The translations under genes were made by a program, and so were the position numbers. A stretch of 64,000 bases of DNA. Source: Lucifuga dentata. Its lineage: Eukaryota > Chordata > Actinopteri > Ophidiiformes > Bythitidae. Under the pieces are notes generated by a model. It searched no databases. It saw only the letters and a program-made list of their open reading frames with translations, and was not told the DNA's origin. Below, in pieces: positions 1 through 13,928 of this stretch. The stretch lies in assembly GCA_014773175.1 (NCBI GenBank), contig VXCM01002610.1, forward strand, positions 17,527 through 81,526, given 5' to 3'. The stretch's first letter is position 1, and each line of letters starts with the position of its first letter.

Positions 1-329
1 CATCTTTCACAGAAATAATGACTAGTGTCAGGACTCGACTTGGAAATGGCTTGTTTCCATACAGATAAATCCCCTCTTCTCTCCCACTCTCTCCTGCTCT
101 GTCAGGCAGAAGCAAGCACTTTCTGACCACCAACCTAATGCAATATGGCTTTCTAAGGATTACATAAGACTTTGTGTCTGGGATATAAAGAGGTGCAGAG
201 CCTGGGACAAGTAGCAGAAGTGGAGGAGGTGATGAGTCCAGCAGAGATGGCAGAAGTGTTATATCCTGGTATCCTGGCTCTTGACAACTCGCTAGAGACA
301 TGTTGCCATACACTGATCAGCAGACTGTG

Positions 330-374
<45 letters not shown>

Positions 375-1320
375 ATGTGTAGAATGTGGTTAAGACAGGA
401 CAAGATGTCTGGAGGAATGTGGCCTCCTGATAGCAGTAGCTGAAGCTTTGAGTCATTGTCTGGGAAGAGGAAATCAGATATTTCTTTCTCATTCTGAAAG
501 GAGCTAGTGAATTTTCTCTAGGGCTCTGGACCCATATCAAGAATGTTTTACCTACTTACCCCAAAGGCCTTACCGCCACTGGTCTATTCCCGAGGGCCAG
601 ACAAGGCACGTAACATTGTTGTGTTCTCATTTTAGTTGCCTGTGTTTGCTGTAATTTGTGGCTTCACCAACTGTGGTTCTGTAATTTTGATTGTGATCGG
701 ACTGCTGTAGTTTTTAGCACTCTGGAGTAAATTATAGTGAATTACGCTAAATTGAATGGTTGGATTTGGAAATCTAAAAATGTAACTTTTTCCTGTTGCT
801 TTGTTTTATGTAAATGATGCAGTTTCGAAACAACACCCTTCAGAATGACTCTGTAACTGCCAGATAATTTGTTTGGTGGAGACATTTCTCACACAATTTT
901 GTTAGACCTTGATTTTGACCACAAGCTCTCTTTGTGGCTGTGGAGCTCATTCCAGTCGCATTAAGATGGAAAGACAGCGAGCAAAAACTATCCTCCAATT
1001 CCTCACTTCAAAAGAACCCAGGCACAGTAGGAAGGGAAGGATAGGAGAGGTGAGAGATGGAGAACGATCTCCCTTGGACTGGAGACTTAATAGTAATCTC
1101 ATCAAAGAATTAGCAAGCAAAGCCTACCTACCACTTTGTGTGTGCTACTGTATCTGATAATAATAATAGTGATGGTAATAATCACCAGCAAGACCCTGGA
1201 GTTTTGACACCATCTGGGCTGATAATAACGATGAAGACTAAATAAATCCTGAAAATTAACTTCACACACAAACAGCTGAGGTTTGGGTCAGTGGAGGTTT
1301 GGGTCATTAAGTTCATTCAC
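1..1320. other. nuak1 intron 5 (partial)
   Basis: This is noncoding sequence downstream of the exon 5 donor at 1320 on the minus strand. It holds a GT microsatellite and no exon I can recognise, so the next nuak1 exon lies outside the window. Confidence 0.6.
326..372. repeat. (GT)n microsatellite
   Basis: This is a nearly pure TG dinucleotide run of about 47 bases with one C interruption. Open reading frames through it (poly Cys-Val or poly Thr-His) are artefacts. Confidence 0.95.
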
Positions 1321-3856
1321 CTCTGGGCCACGATAAGGTCTCCCATTGACAATCTCTGGTGAAGCGTAGAGTGGGCTGCCACAGAATGTTTGGAGCAGTT
1401 TGTCCTTATGGTAGAGGTTTGACAGCCCAAAGTCAGCAATCTAGAAAAGAGAGTATGTAAATTTTAAAGCAACCATATAATTGTTAATCCTTCATATAAA
1501 GATCATTTGAGATATGGTGTTATCCTAGTTAGGTAAGACATCCTAGACCAGGGGCATATTTACCTTAATATTACAGTTTTCATCCAGTAGCACATTTTCC
1601 AGTTTCAGATCCCTGTGCACCACTCCATTCTGAAAGACAAAAAAAAAAAAAATGCTGATTGATGATTCTATTAATACATTATTCATGATAAATGTATCCA
1701 AATAATACACAGGCCATTGTATTGTAAGAAATGATTTACTCAGACAGACCTAGCTTGTGGTTCTCAGGGGAAATCAAGGCAGCTTGTTGGTGTAGTACTG
1801 TTTAATTGGTCTTGTCCCCTTGGGGCCTTTATGCTGACATCTGCTGTGATCCTCTTTTCAAAATCGACTCACATGTGTCACATAAACATGATCCTGTAAT
1901 TACGGCTCAGTACGAATGATGTTCGCACAACATCTTGGGATTAAAAAAAAACAACTATGTTGTTAATTCCTAGGTTTAAGGAACCCAGGAATTAACATGT
2001 GGCATGCAGACAGACAAAACCCAGTTCAGATGTGGAGGACAAAGGAGTGACATTGCCAGTCCTCAGCTACAGATGGGTTCTCGCTGTATGGTATATTCCA
2101 TTGGTTATTCCCTGACAGTGAGCTCATGTTCACATAGCTCCGATTGGTGGACACAAGGAAGAAATGGTCGCTGTTTGTGTTAGTCACAAACACACACTAC
2201 CACACCCTATGGGAGGCTGCAATTGTTAGTGATGACTCATCATTCATTGTTGTCAGGGACTCTCCTATCTAAGGACCATGACATCATCCATATCTCCAGC
2301 TGGAATGAGGATGACAAGAGAGAAGCCCATCCAAACAAGCCCTTAGTCCTTGGGGTAGGATTGAGGTTAATGAGGTGTGTAAAAGGGATTGATAGGGGTG
2401 TAGGTGGAGCTATTTCTCTGGAGAAAGCTTCAGGGGGATCTGAGGGCATTCATCATATGAGGACAGAATTAATTCAGGGGCTGTTTTGTGCACTGTAATC
2501 GCATTGTAAGCCTGAATTAAACTGGCCTGGGTTCCATCTTCACTCAGAAACAGATGACTCCCTAACACCAGTGTGCCAAGAAAAGCATAGTCTGTGCAAC
2601 ATTGTAGATTAACTGGCTATATAGTTGACTGTGAAGGTGCATGGTTAATGTTACATTAAGCACATTGTCACCTGAAATTATAAAGTCTGGATGTGTGTGA
2701 GAAAGATAAAAAAAAAAAAACAAAGATTTAAGGTGGCCAAGAAAATGAATGTGCATGTTTTTCTTTACATATGGCATGGGTTTTCTCACCTTGTGGCAGT
2801 GGTGCACAGCAGAGACTATCTGTCTGAAGAAGCGTCGCGTCTCTCGCTCGCTCAGGCGCCGGCGCTCGCTGATGTAGTCATACAGCTCACCCTTGCTGGC
2901 GTATTCCATCACAATCACGATCTTGTCCTTGTTCTCAAACACTGAGAAAAGGTAAGACAACAGTTGGCCAGTGTCAATTAATAAATGCGTTCATGACAAT
3001 ATATCTACAGTATATTTATATCAAAACAGATTTGAGGACTCTTGATACAGAAATTCCAGGTTCATACTATCAATTTAAAATCACAACATTCTTTTATAAA
3101 TTGTAGAGTAAACAAATTCATCCCCTTTTTGTTTTTGAAGCAGGAATCTAAAATCCAAAGGAGCATATTACATCTTCATTCTCTCCCAGGGTTACATCAC
3201 TAAAACCCCACCTCATGAGTTTGGCTCCTTAACAGCAATGCAAGGTGGGGCTGTTAACTCAATCAAGCCCACTCCTCAGGGACTCAAGTGAGTGAAAAAA
3301 AGTGAAAAGTGAAAATGGAGAGAATGGAGGAAACAAATTGAGAAGAAAAAGATTTAGCTTCACAAGCACAAGATTTACCATAGAGTCAGTTTACTGCAAG
3401 ATCAGTGTAACGCAAGTGTCTCTCCTATGTGTTTCTGTAGACCAATGTATTAATCTATAGTTCATGCACCTAACATACCTGAAAGAGAGAAAGTATGATG
3501 GAACTGGGAGAAATGGTGGACAATTAAACTTCAATGTGACTTTTAAAAACAGTAACTTGTAATGACTATGTTTTTGAGTGGTAACTAATAATATCACTGA
3601 CAGTGAAATGTTTATTTCTTACAAAAAGGTGACTAGAGAAAATAATGTTATTGCTGTACTATTATTCTAATGTGTTATTATCCAAATCCAGCATTATGGG
3701 CTAGTATATAGCCTTATAATAGCCTTACAGTGTATAATTTCAATTTGGCAACATACTTCTCTCCTCTCCCAGCTCCTTGCCATGAAGGGAATGAAAATGA
3801 TTATCGAGATAGAGAGAGGAGGAGGGAGGGAGGGAGATAGAGAGAGAGAGAGAGAN

Positions 3857-3900
<44 letters not shown>

Positions 3901-6900
3901 ACTGAGGAGATGACAACAGCACAGTCAGCCATGTTGCTCATTATTGTGCATTGATTTTCCCACACAGCAGGGTCACTGGGGGTGAAGGCCTCAGCTTTCT
4001 GCACCCATGAGTGAGCACCTTCATAGTTTGTCACACTACTCTTCTCACCTCCACTCAGGGTCCTTTTAAAGACATAATCCTCTAAAAAAAAAAAAAAAAA
4101 AAAAAAAATCACAGTTGCTGAGTGATGGTAATGCTCCTCGATTGTGACTGTCTGGTTGCTTGAGAAGTTACACATGGGATGTAAGCCAAGCATTCAGGGG
4201 GCAGAAAGGGGATCGAGCCTTCTGATTGGTGGACAGTATAGTGACCTAGGGTGACATTTGCAGTGATCTGTAGTGTGGTTGTGCTGGGAGAGACAATTAT
4301 ATAATACATATACATATATAATATGTGGTCTCATTTACCTTTGACCCATATTGGTGAAGTAATTACCTGGCTTATGTAACTCAGGGTAGTTGGGTACACT
4401 ACCTACCACTATAGCCATGCTGTCACTCACTGGGCTTTGTTCATAGGTCAAGGCCTCCCATCTATCTAATTAGCGCCTATTGTCCTATTGCTATACACTG
4501 ATGATAGATGAGGGGCAAGCAGGAGTAAGAATACTATTACAAAGTACACTGCAGAAAAGTGAAATGATATTATTGACACAGGGTACAAACAAACACTTAA
4601 ACTGTAACGCTACCTGATATAGGTTTTTTTTTAATGCTATTTTATGCTTATTGCCTGAATTAGTCTTATTTAATTTGCTACTTTTTCAAAGAATGTCAGA
4701 GCTTGCAATACTTTCTCATCAACTTTAAGGAATACAGTATATTGAATACAAACGAAATACAATCAAACTTCAAACATTCTAAAGTTGTAATGCCAGGCTT
4801 AGCTCTGCAGGGTCTGTCTCTACATACATCTACATGCTACTTAACATTTAGTGGGATGAATCATTTTTAAACCATTCTTTGGGGTCCTCTTTTAAAAGGG
4901 GGGGTCATGAGAGTATATTGTTGTGCCAGAGGCGAGAAAAGCAAAATACTCTTCTAAATGCCTCGCACAGCATGCTGATGGATGGAGAATATGAGGGAAG
5001 AGAGGGAGTGGTAAAAACCAGTCTTCACACACACACATCTGGTTCAGTTTTGCTTCACACAAAGCAGTTAGCAGGGGCTGTTGAAGAGGGTGTTGCCGGA
5101 TACACAAATCTGGGGGCCTCCTTTATATCTCCAAAGTCAGGCTGGGTGGAGGCCAGGCCACAATGCTGGGCTTGAGGAGAAGCACCAAAGATGAGACCAA
5201 CGAGACTGGTAGAGTTTTGTTGGAGTAGGCTGCTCACATCAGAATACCATACAGGTTCCTCAAAGTTTATAAAGGTAGGTGTTCTATTAATCATTCTCCT
5301 ACAAAGCACACAACTAAGCTACACTGCAGCTGACTACTGGCACGTTCTCATAACAAACAGAGGTGTTTGTCACATATACAAAATGCAGATAACAATCTGG
5401 GGACATTGAAACTGAACAAAGGGCAGTTGGTAAGTCAGTTAGGGCAGTGGCATACAACCAGCTGCCACTGTGCCAGGCAGCTTTCTCAAAAGGGCACAGA
5501 AACTGTTGCTTTGTAGACGCTGATGTAAAAATAGTCCAAAGTAACAAATCATATGAAACCACCTTACACTGCAATGCCTTGTGACTTTAATTACCTGCAC
5601 ACAGGCCAAGGTTACATTATCAGAGATGATGAATTGCAAGTAATATGCTGAAAGAATTCAATGGGAATTGTTTAACCTTTAGATTCACAGTTAATTCCAA
5701 TCCATTTTTTTCTACCAGTAAAGTTAAGGTCATTCAATAGGACTAGTATCAAAAGGAAAGGAGGTCCCAAAGAGTAAATATGCATGCCAGCTAAGCCTTA
5801 ATTGAAGGCTTTGATATTTAGAGAGTTGCTTCCTGAGGTTGATATATGTAGAGGTTGCTTCGGGGAAGGATTAGGACCTTTCCTCCCGCTACATAGCACT
5901 AGACAGGCAGGGTGCAGTCATGGGTTACTGAGGTCAAACCAGTGTCTCCACACTCACACACACACACACACATATACAAAGGCTATCCAGGAACATGTAT
6001 GTACAACACATACACACTCACGTGTGCACACACAAGTACAGTCTGGTTCCCAGCTGCAGTTGTCTCTAAGTATCAGCAGATGTCTGGCCCTGAGATCAAG
6101 ACCAGAGAAGACAAGGGATGAGACCTCTTAGATGTGGGAGAGGCAATCCCCCAGAATACCAGCCCCCTTACACACACAGACACTTTCAACACACACATTC
6201 ATTTAGAGACTTCCAGACACACACACCGTCAAAGCCATCCAGACTTTTACTGGCCCAGGCAGCCAGAAAGAGACGAGGAGATGAATAACATCCCAGAGCT
6301 GTAGTCCAGGTCTTATTATGACATCTGCATGTCATAACTTGATAATCATGCAGCTTGGCCATGAGTGCTGAATGAGCTGAGGGTGGAGTGAATTATATAC
6401 ATGTGTGTGTTTATGGGTATATGTGTGTGTGCAAGTAAAACAGAGTGTGTATGATTTGTCTTGTGTGAGCATGCATAGAAATTTTCCTTATCTTTGTGTA
6501 TTGTCAGACAAGCAGCAGACCCTCACCTTCATATATAGAGATGATGTGTGGGTGGCGGAGTGATGACATGATCTCAATCTCTCGGCGGATGTGAACCATG
6601 TCCTGATCATCCTTGATCTTCTCCTTCCGAATGGACTTAATAGCCACCTGGAGAGCAAGAAGGCATTTTGACCAGAGTAACACAAGTTAGCTTTCATGGT
6701 AAAATTCAATGTTGATTCATGAGTCATGTTGATTGTTATAATATGTTGATTTAATTTGAAATAGGGCTCAGCTCCACTCACAAGTTGGAATTGCAAAAAT
6801 AACAAAGCAGGAAGACAATCACTATCTTATCAGTGAACTTTAAAATGTACATGGTATTGAAGAGTAAATACTCCATATCATGTGATTATTTCTCTTTCAG

Positions 6901-7560
6901 TAAAAAAAAAACAAACATGTGAGCCAACCTATATTGCTTCTTCTCTCCTTTATTAAACTCTGCACGAACCTCATCTAACCTCCCTCCCAAGGGTTCTATC
7001 AGGCCTGTATAGTAACCTTTGACTTCATCATCAGACCTTGCTGACAAGGGAGCCTGATGAGGCAAAGAAGGGGAAGCGACATCCCTTTTTACACTATGTA
7101 ATTTACTCAGCCTCTGCAGTGGTGCTTAAGGCAAAATGAAGGTTCTCTCTGTGAGAAAAACAACCCGGCACGTGGTGCCATAATGAAGGCTACCTTTGTG
7201 CTTCTCAGGGCCAGGCCCTACTTGTCTTGCCTGTGTTTTGGTTAGACCTATGATCTCAACTCTAATGAGAGATTAAAGGACCATACCAGCAAACGTGCAT
7301 GTTTGAGCCCAGTATATACGTATACACATTACATTACTGACAACCAATTTCCAAAAACATAAAACCATATTTTAGTTTTCCTATTATTTTGTCAAATCCC
7401 CTAATCTTTTAAAATCTTATGTTCAGGTGATACACCCACTTATCCACAATTATAGAAGGCCTCTATAAAAGTCACCTTCTCCTGAGACTATATTCCCAGG
7501 AGGAAGACATACATTGGCTTCTGTACAGCTCTGTGTTGGATCGGTTAAATAAAGTTACTT

Positions 7561-7591
<31 letters not shown>

Positions 7592-10500
7592 GACGTGTTG
7601 TTTGCTGCAGTGGATTATGGATCTCAAGTGTATTTCAAGTCTGTACAAGTTGATTTTAATAGCATACTGAAATTAACTGAAACCAATGGCAGTCTAGAAG
7701 GTTAGAAAAAACTTCTGAGATTTACTGCTAAAATAATATATTTTAGTAGTGTTAATAGTTTATTTATGTATACTGGGCTAAAACATGCACGATCGCCGGT
7801 ATGATCCTTTAACACAGATTCAAGGGAGGTTCCCTAGTAACAGCCTATCAGGGAGCATCTGTTGGATGAATACGGTGAGCAGGGAGGAAGGGTGTGCAGG
7901 GAAGGCTGAAGGTCAGAGTGCTCCTCCATAAATCAGCTGTCAATGATTCAATCTACACAACACCCATGTTTTCTCTCCTGTAAAGAGTTTTTCAGCAAGG
8001 CACTGAATCACTGCCCATTCACCCATTCTGTGTATGAACAGCTAAGGGCCTACATTTCAAAGCTAAAATACAGGTCTGGTGGTATGTATAGAAGAATCAT
8101 GAGAGCAATTTGACTCAGGTTGGTTCAGTTGTCTAGCCTAGTCTACTACAGAAGGTTCCTTGACGACTTCCTTTGATAATTTTTCACTGGATCCAAATGC
8201 CACAAGGCTGAGACTCAGCTACAGCTGGATGCAAACCTCTAATGCTTAACCTATGGACTTCCAACATGAGAAGTTAGTGGTCTACTCCAAATAAACCAAT
8301 CTAAAGTACACAGTCTAGCACATGTCACTATAATTGCAGCCTAAACATTCTGGATTGAGTCCTGCGCTTCCTTTGATCAGACATCTATAGGACCTATTCA
8401 CTCTGAATTCTGTTAGTTTAAACTTTTGTCCTCCCATAGCGAAGCAGTAGTGTTGTGAGGAGCCCGGCTTTATTCCATGCAGCAGAAACCACAAGTAGTA
8501 GTGAGTGCCAGGCTAATTACCATTTGCATCAATAAAAATAACCCCAAACCGGAATAGTTCCCATTCAGAGCATGTCTTGATTGCAAAGAATTTAAAGAAA
8601 CATTTCTATAATAAACAAGAGGGGTCCATATTGTTCACATGCTGTGTTCCTAATTGGTAAAAGTTGTTTGTGACTTAACACTGATGTTTTCCTTTACCTC
8701 ATCATATTCATCAACATTTTATCCTTGATCCTAAAACATAAAACCTGAGTAACATTTTTGACTTCAGTATTTGTTTGTAGCAGAATGCAAATAAACTTGT
8801 TTTGGTTTTGATGTGGGAGTTAATTTGGCAATCCATTAATTAAACAATTAATTTATAATCATACTACCAAAAGTATGTGCAAGTCCAAGTAAATTTTCTC
8901 TGTATGACTGCTGCCTAAAACCTCATCCTTTCTTCTAAAAGGGTAGCAATCAATCTTTAACTGCCATGATCCTAATACCACACTATATTCTCACTGAATG
9001 AGCCAACATTCCCATAATGGGCTTGAGACAAAGCCAGGCATCTCTTCTGTATCTCCTCATGTTCCCCTGCCCTGACCCTGTTGTGGATCATTAAACAGGA
9101 CTGTAGATCAGCCGCTTGCCAGCTGGTTAGGCTGGTTGACACAGCTATGCCTTAAGTGGATCCCTATTACTGTCACTCACAGTAAACAAGGGCTGCATCG
9201 CTGCCAGCACTGGCCTTTGACAGGTAAGAGTTTGGCCTTGTTTACCCCCACCCCCAATTTTGCTTGCAACAGAGCTTGTTTGAAGTGAAAGTCCATGTTT
9301 CACTTCACTGGAGCCTGACATCTTCCTGTGCTTTCTCAGGCCACTAAAATAGACAAAGTAGTCATCACAAGCTCACCCTTCCCTGAGTTTTCTGAAAATC
9401 ATGATTATCTGTTGCATTGAGTGTGTTTCTGAGTTAGAGGAAAGGAGAGAGAGGGGAGTGGGAGGAAGAGATCCGTCACTATTCCAGAGAACTATCTTCT
9501 CAAATGGCCAGAAATTGTAATACCTCATCAACAGCACCACATTTAGCAGAGGAATGTCAATGCAAACCCCCTCACCCCACCCCCATCCCCTCTCCTGGAC
9601 TGCTCCAGCAAAATCATTGCTGGGTAATGATGTAATCTAGTGCTTTAAACTCATATTAACATATCTCTGTAACCTCTATGACTGATGCTGCCTCTCTCTT
9701 GTTATGATGGGGTTCCCTGCGTCTCTGTGCTAAGTTTCCACCCCCTCCCATCGGTTACCCCCTCATACAGGATATTAACTCTACCCTCCAATCTCATTTC
9801 CTGCTGTGGATGATCTTTCATATGTCACTACCCATTTTGGACATTGCTGTCACCACAACCTTTTCATTTAAGTCATCAACATGGCATGTAATACTCTCTA
9901 GTTCTCTATGTACCCAAATATGAAAACTCTTTCAAATTTATGATATACTGTAGATATCCCCTCCATGATCTCTATAATCGTATGCATTCCATATAATGTT
10001 GTATTTTCAGTCTGGGATGCCAAGCAATACACCATATGGCTTTGCAGATTAGAGGAGGCAGTCACTTAGTTCCACTTTCGCTGACACACTGTGTGACCAC
10101 ATCTAATCAATCTTTCTAAAGTCCCTTCACCTCACACACACACACACAACTTCAGTTTATCTCTTCATTCTGCTATATCTGCTCTTCTCATTTGGTTTGT
10201 GCAAAGAGCCAGAGAAAGGTACAAGGAGTCAGCATGATTACTTAAGAGTCTCACCACACTGCTGCATCTGCCATATGGACACAAGGGACTACCTCTGGGT
10301 TAGAGGTCAAATAAACTCTAGTAACACAGTGCTAGACACACGTGCCACATGAGGTGGCCAGCAGTTGCTCTCAGCCTGATTTCTGCGGGTACTTCATGTG
10401 CTGGGGAGATGATTCTCCAAGGACTTCCCTAGAATACACATCCTCACACGTGGAATGCACTGGCACGAGAAACGGACATCTTTGGATGTGCATTCTTACT

Positions 10501-11264
10501 AGAAGTCAGAATGTACTTCCATAGATAGAGAAATAATTTATTTCTCTATTATTATTTCTCTATCTATATTCATTCTTTAAGTGTTCATCAAGTAGATGTA
10601 AAATAAATAAATAAATAAGTAAATAAAATAAACCCAGGTATGACTGTGCAAAGTTTGCAAATATTACAAATATAAACAAATGTATGCCATGTGATTAGCT
10701 ATAAAATTGTATTACTCCCTATAAGATATTTAGAATGAAAAAAAAAACTTATAAATGAATCATTTAGTCAACAATTTTAATTAATTTAGCTGGTTTGGGG
10801 AAAATGTACCCCAAACTCAGTGTAAAAATGAGCTATTTTTGCCATTTCAGCAAGTATACATTGTGAAATTTTATGGTGTTAGTGAAAGTACAATACTTCA
10901 CATTAGACGTGGTGCCATGGCAATGATGAATAAGTAAACATAAAAGGACAATGGGCCAAGTGGGACAGGCCAACAGAGAGCAAACATTACAAGAGGCTTT
11001 ATGGTGTCCCTTCATCAAGCATGCTTTTGCCAGGAGCTATGAAACAACCACTGGGGGACATTGTTGAGCTATACTGAGTTTCCCCCATGGTATTTTCAAA
11101 CCATGGAAAGTTCCTCCTGTCCTGCCAGAATGGGTACAGTGGTGACCCTTTGCCACACATGGAAATATTCAGGGAGACACGAAGGACTGCAGGCACAGCT
11201 CATAGATTAGGTGTAATGGTGGCAAGTCAAAGAGCAGGGTTTTTCATTATAGAAAATATGTGTG

Positions 11265-11303
<39 letters not shown>

Positions 11304-12042
11304 CAAAATACAAACTAAGGATAAAGCTCAGAAACACTTGACAGCACAGCTTTAAAATTTCACAGTTGTGAACATAAATGTGAGTGGGATCTGAACATCT
11401 CTGGGGGCCTGTTGGCCAGCTGTAACGATGCCTGGGTTCACTTTAGTGGCATCAGTCAGTCAGTAGCCGGATTTGCACTACAGCATCCGGTCGTGAGGCC
11501 CCGCAGAGGTTTAGGCGTGTGCAGCAAAGACTTTCTGGCCCCTAGGGGACTTTGAGCATGGAGGGAATTCCCAGCTGTGGAAGGACACGCACACGCCTCT
11601 GAGCGCAACAAAGCGCTTATTTTGGACCCGTGTTTGTAGTGATTAGCGAAGGGCGTTGCAAAAGTTATGCCTGAATTACAGGCGTCTGGGCCACTAAAAC
11701 TATCTTGACAGATGTTTACAATCGTTTAGAGTTTCTGAAGTGGCTCACCTCTCTGCCGGAGTGCCTCTCAATGGCCTTCTTGACTTTGCCGTAGGTGCCT
11801 CTTCCTAGCGTCTCCAGCAGCTCATAGCGGTGTTTCAGGTTATGCTTGTGGTGATGTTTCTTCACGCCCGAGTTTCTCTTTCCATCACTGCTTGTCGTAG
11901 TGTCTTCTGCCGCAGGTAGGGGTGGAGGTGGAAATGGAGGTGGAGGGGAGAGGTCTGGGTGAGGGTTGCCCGCTGAGGTTTGGCCTTTTTGGGCCTCGGG
12001 ACGGATTGCCCCCCGGTGGAGCGATAGATAAGCGGTTTCCAT
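1321..12042 (-). CDS. nuak1: NUAK family SNF1-like kinase 1 (ARK5), 5' part; gene continues beyond the left edge
   Basis: Coding exons on the minus strand: 12042-11749, 6647-6527, 2941-2790, 1629-1564 and 1440-1321. All have AG/GT borders and the phases join, giving 251 residues. NUAK1 is an AMPK-related Ser/Thr kinase activated by LKB1 and linked to adhesion, ploidy and axon branching. Visible: the [12 protein letters not shown] lead-in, glycine loop GRGTYGKV in exon 1, catalytic Lys102 in VAIK, HRD at 194-196, DFG at 214-216, and activation-loop [14 protein letters not shown] with the LKB1-target Thr at about 229. [22 protein letters not shown] fits NUAK1 better than NUAK2. The ATG at 12042 has a strong Kozak context (A at -3, G at +4) and no in-frame ATG lies upstream. 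The N-terminal leader is proline-rich and longer than I recall for human NUAK1. The rest of the kinase lobe and the long C-terminal tail are outside the window. Confidence 0.93.
3806..3899. repeat. (GA)n microsatellite with assembly gap
   Basis: A GA-rich purine tract runs for about 90 bases and is a pure GA dinucleotide from 3841. A single N at 3856 marks an unresolved length. It lies in nuak1 intron 2. Confidence 0.95.
7277..7591 (+). repeat. Poly(A)-tailed interspersed repeat, family A copy 1
   Basis: The unit starts AGGACCATACC and contains GCATGTTTGAGCC and TACTGACAA. It has AATAAA at 7548-7553 and ends in a 27-base A tract at 7565-7591. Part of it matches 16190-16260 (same strand) and part matches the region from about 16480 to 16760 (opposite strand). 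The tail suggests retroposition, but an inserted processed transcript is also possible. I cannot name the family. Confidence 0.6.
11259..11303. repeat. (TG)(TA)(CA) compound microsatellite
   Basis: Short TG and TA runs are followed by about 29 bases of CA, in nuak1 intron 1. Confidence 0.9.
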
Positions 12043-13894
12043 CTTACTAGGGAAGTATTGTACGAAACTTCCCACTGTTAAATATTTCACACTAACTACT
12101 TATAACAAATTGATAATATAATACTTATAGGCCTAATAATAGTAATAATAAATAAATAAATTACAAGGAATAACGCATGGTTTACTTATGTGGAAACTAA
12201 CATTTCCAGATTGTCTTGGCTGATAACTTGGCTTTGATCATGTTCAAGTGACGATTCCTCCTCCTACCTATTCATGTTATTATCGCTATATAAACAATCT
12301 GCTGCCAGATTAAGCGCAATCTAACAATAAAGTCATTATCGATCTGTCAAAGTCTGATACATAGTGCTGTATTCATTCTAGAGCTAATAATGTACAATAA
12401 CATGTAATCAGATTTCGACAACAGGCAGCATGCCGGAAGCTGAATCCACTTTCGATTTAAGGAGGCAGACAATATGAGCAAGCTGAAATAAAATCGACCA
12501 TTTAAAGCCTACGTAATAAAACGGGTTGGTCTGATCTTCTCACTCCTGGTAGGATCTAGCGTAATCAATTGTTAAATCTGGGTCGTTCACGTTACTTGTC
12601 GTCTTAAATGCTGCCGAATTCACTGACTCACAGATAAAAGGCGAGAAAGCAGCGACGAAACCGGCGTTTTGGATAAAGATTACCCTCATTTTGTCCAAGC
12701 CCAGGTATCTCTCATTCATCTGGGGTCTGTCTGTTGTGCGACTGCATGCCCCGTACCGTCGACCGTAGTAGAGGTGCGCTGTGATCGGACACTATCTCAA
12801 GCTGAGACGTTGTGGATATTGCCATGGTCGCGCTGCTGCTCCCCTTCTCCTTCTCTTTCTTGTGCCCTTCTTGTTTCTTTTCTCTCTCTCTCTCTATCCT
12901 CAGCGTAAAGGGCATAAGGAATGCGAGAAAATCCGAGTCCGGAGGCGGAGTTACGCAGTCCTTCTCCTCCCCTATCTTTCTCTCTCTCTTCTGTTTTGTT
13001 CTCCTCCCTCTCTCTCATCTCCGTTATGGTGGGCTGCTGCTCATCAGGAGCGGAGCTACGAATTATGGGCTCTGTGCACAGGAAGGTGCCCATCCACCTA
13101 TCCTAAAATGCCTAATGTCTACTAAATATACATTTTGTTTAAAAATGTTTAAAATAATGCATGACTTTAAAAGTATGGTTGTGGTATTAAGGTGCAACTA
13201 AGGTAGAAAAAAAAAGACTATTGCTAAAACTGAAAATTCAATTTGAAATGAGGGATGATGGCTAACTCACTTGAAACTGAACCAGAACCTTATTTGTCCA
13301 AGATCTGTCTTGCAACCAATGCTCCCATAATTTACAACAAACCACATCAACAATACACACCCTTGATCATAAAAACATAACTATCATCAAATTCACAAAG
13401 ACCATCAAAATTTAAAAACACCATGACCAGTTTATGTATGCATACAAGTCCACTTAATGCCACAATAATCATAGTACAGCTCCTCCCATGTCAGTGTCCA
13501 CAGGAAAATCATCTTAATGATTCCAGTTCTTATTGGGCTTCTAGGACAACAAACTGCATCACTGTATTACAAATCCCTACATACCAAAGAAAATGGATTA
13601 TGGAAACTGTGATAATGTGACAACTACCAAAAGTATATTTTAACCTCCTGTTCTTCACAGAAAAATGTGCTTATTCCTGTCTCAGATAACACATCAGTGA
13701 TGTATCACATTTCTGACAAAGTTTTGCTTATAGTTTGGATTTTATCAAAGTTCTGCTTCAAAAAATGACACTGTGAAACAAAACAATGTATAAATAGACT
13801 TCATAACTACCAAAGTTATTTTAGGCATGCCATGTTGTTGTAGAGTATAATGTGCATTTATTGTGATATGATGGGTAACATATACTGGTCCACC

Positions 13895-13928
13895 AAAAAA
13901 AAAAAAAAAAGNAAAAAAAAAAAAAAAA
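13895..13928. repeat. Poly(A) tract with assembly gap
   Basis: A homopolymer A tract is interrupted by G and a single N at 13912, so its true length is unresolved. Confidence 0.9.

Larger units (their letters stand above)
6648..11748 (-). other. nuak1 intron 1 (about 5.1 kb)
   Basis: This is the large first intron. It holds a poly(A)-tailed repeat at 7277-7591, an AAAT-rich stretch near 10600-10632 and a TA/CA microsatellite at 11259-11303. First introns of kinase genes often carry enhancers. A POU-octamer-like ATTTGCAT and a TAATTA core occur near 8512-8530, but I cannot show conservation. Confidence 0.6.

Noticed and set aside
172..540. Overlapping open frames with poly Cys-Val and poly Thr-His
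   Set aside because: They are translations of the GT microsatellite at 326-372.
1321..12042. NUAK2 instead of NUAK1
   Set aside because: [22 protein letters not shown] and [15 protein letters not shown] are closer to NUAK1 (NUAK2 has FENSSK and ASRGDLYDY).
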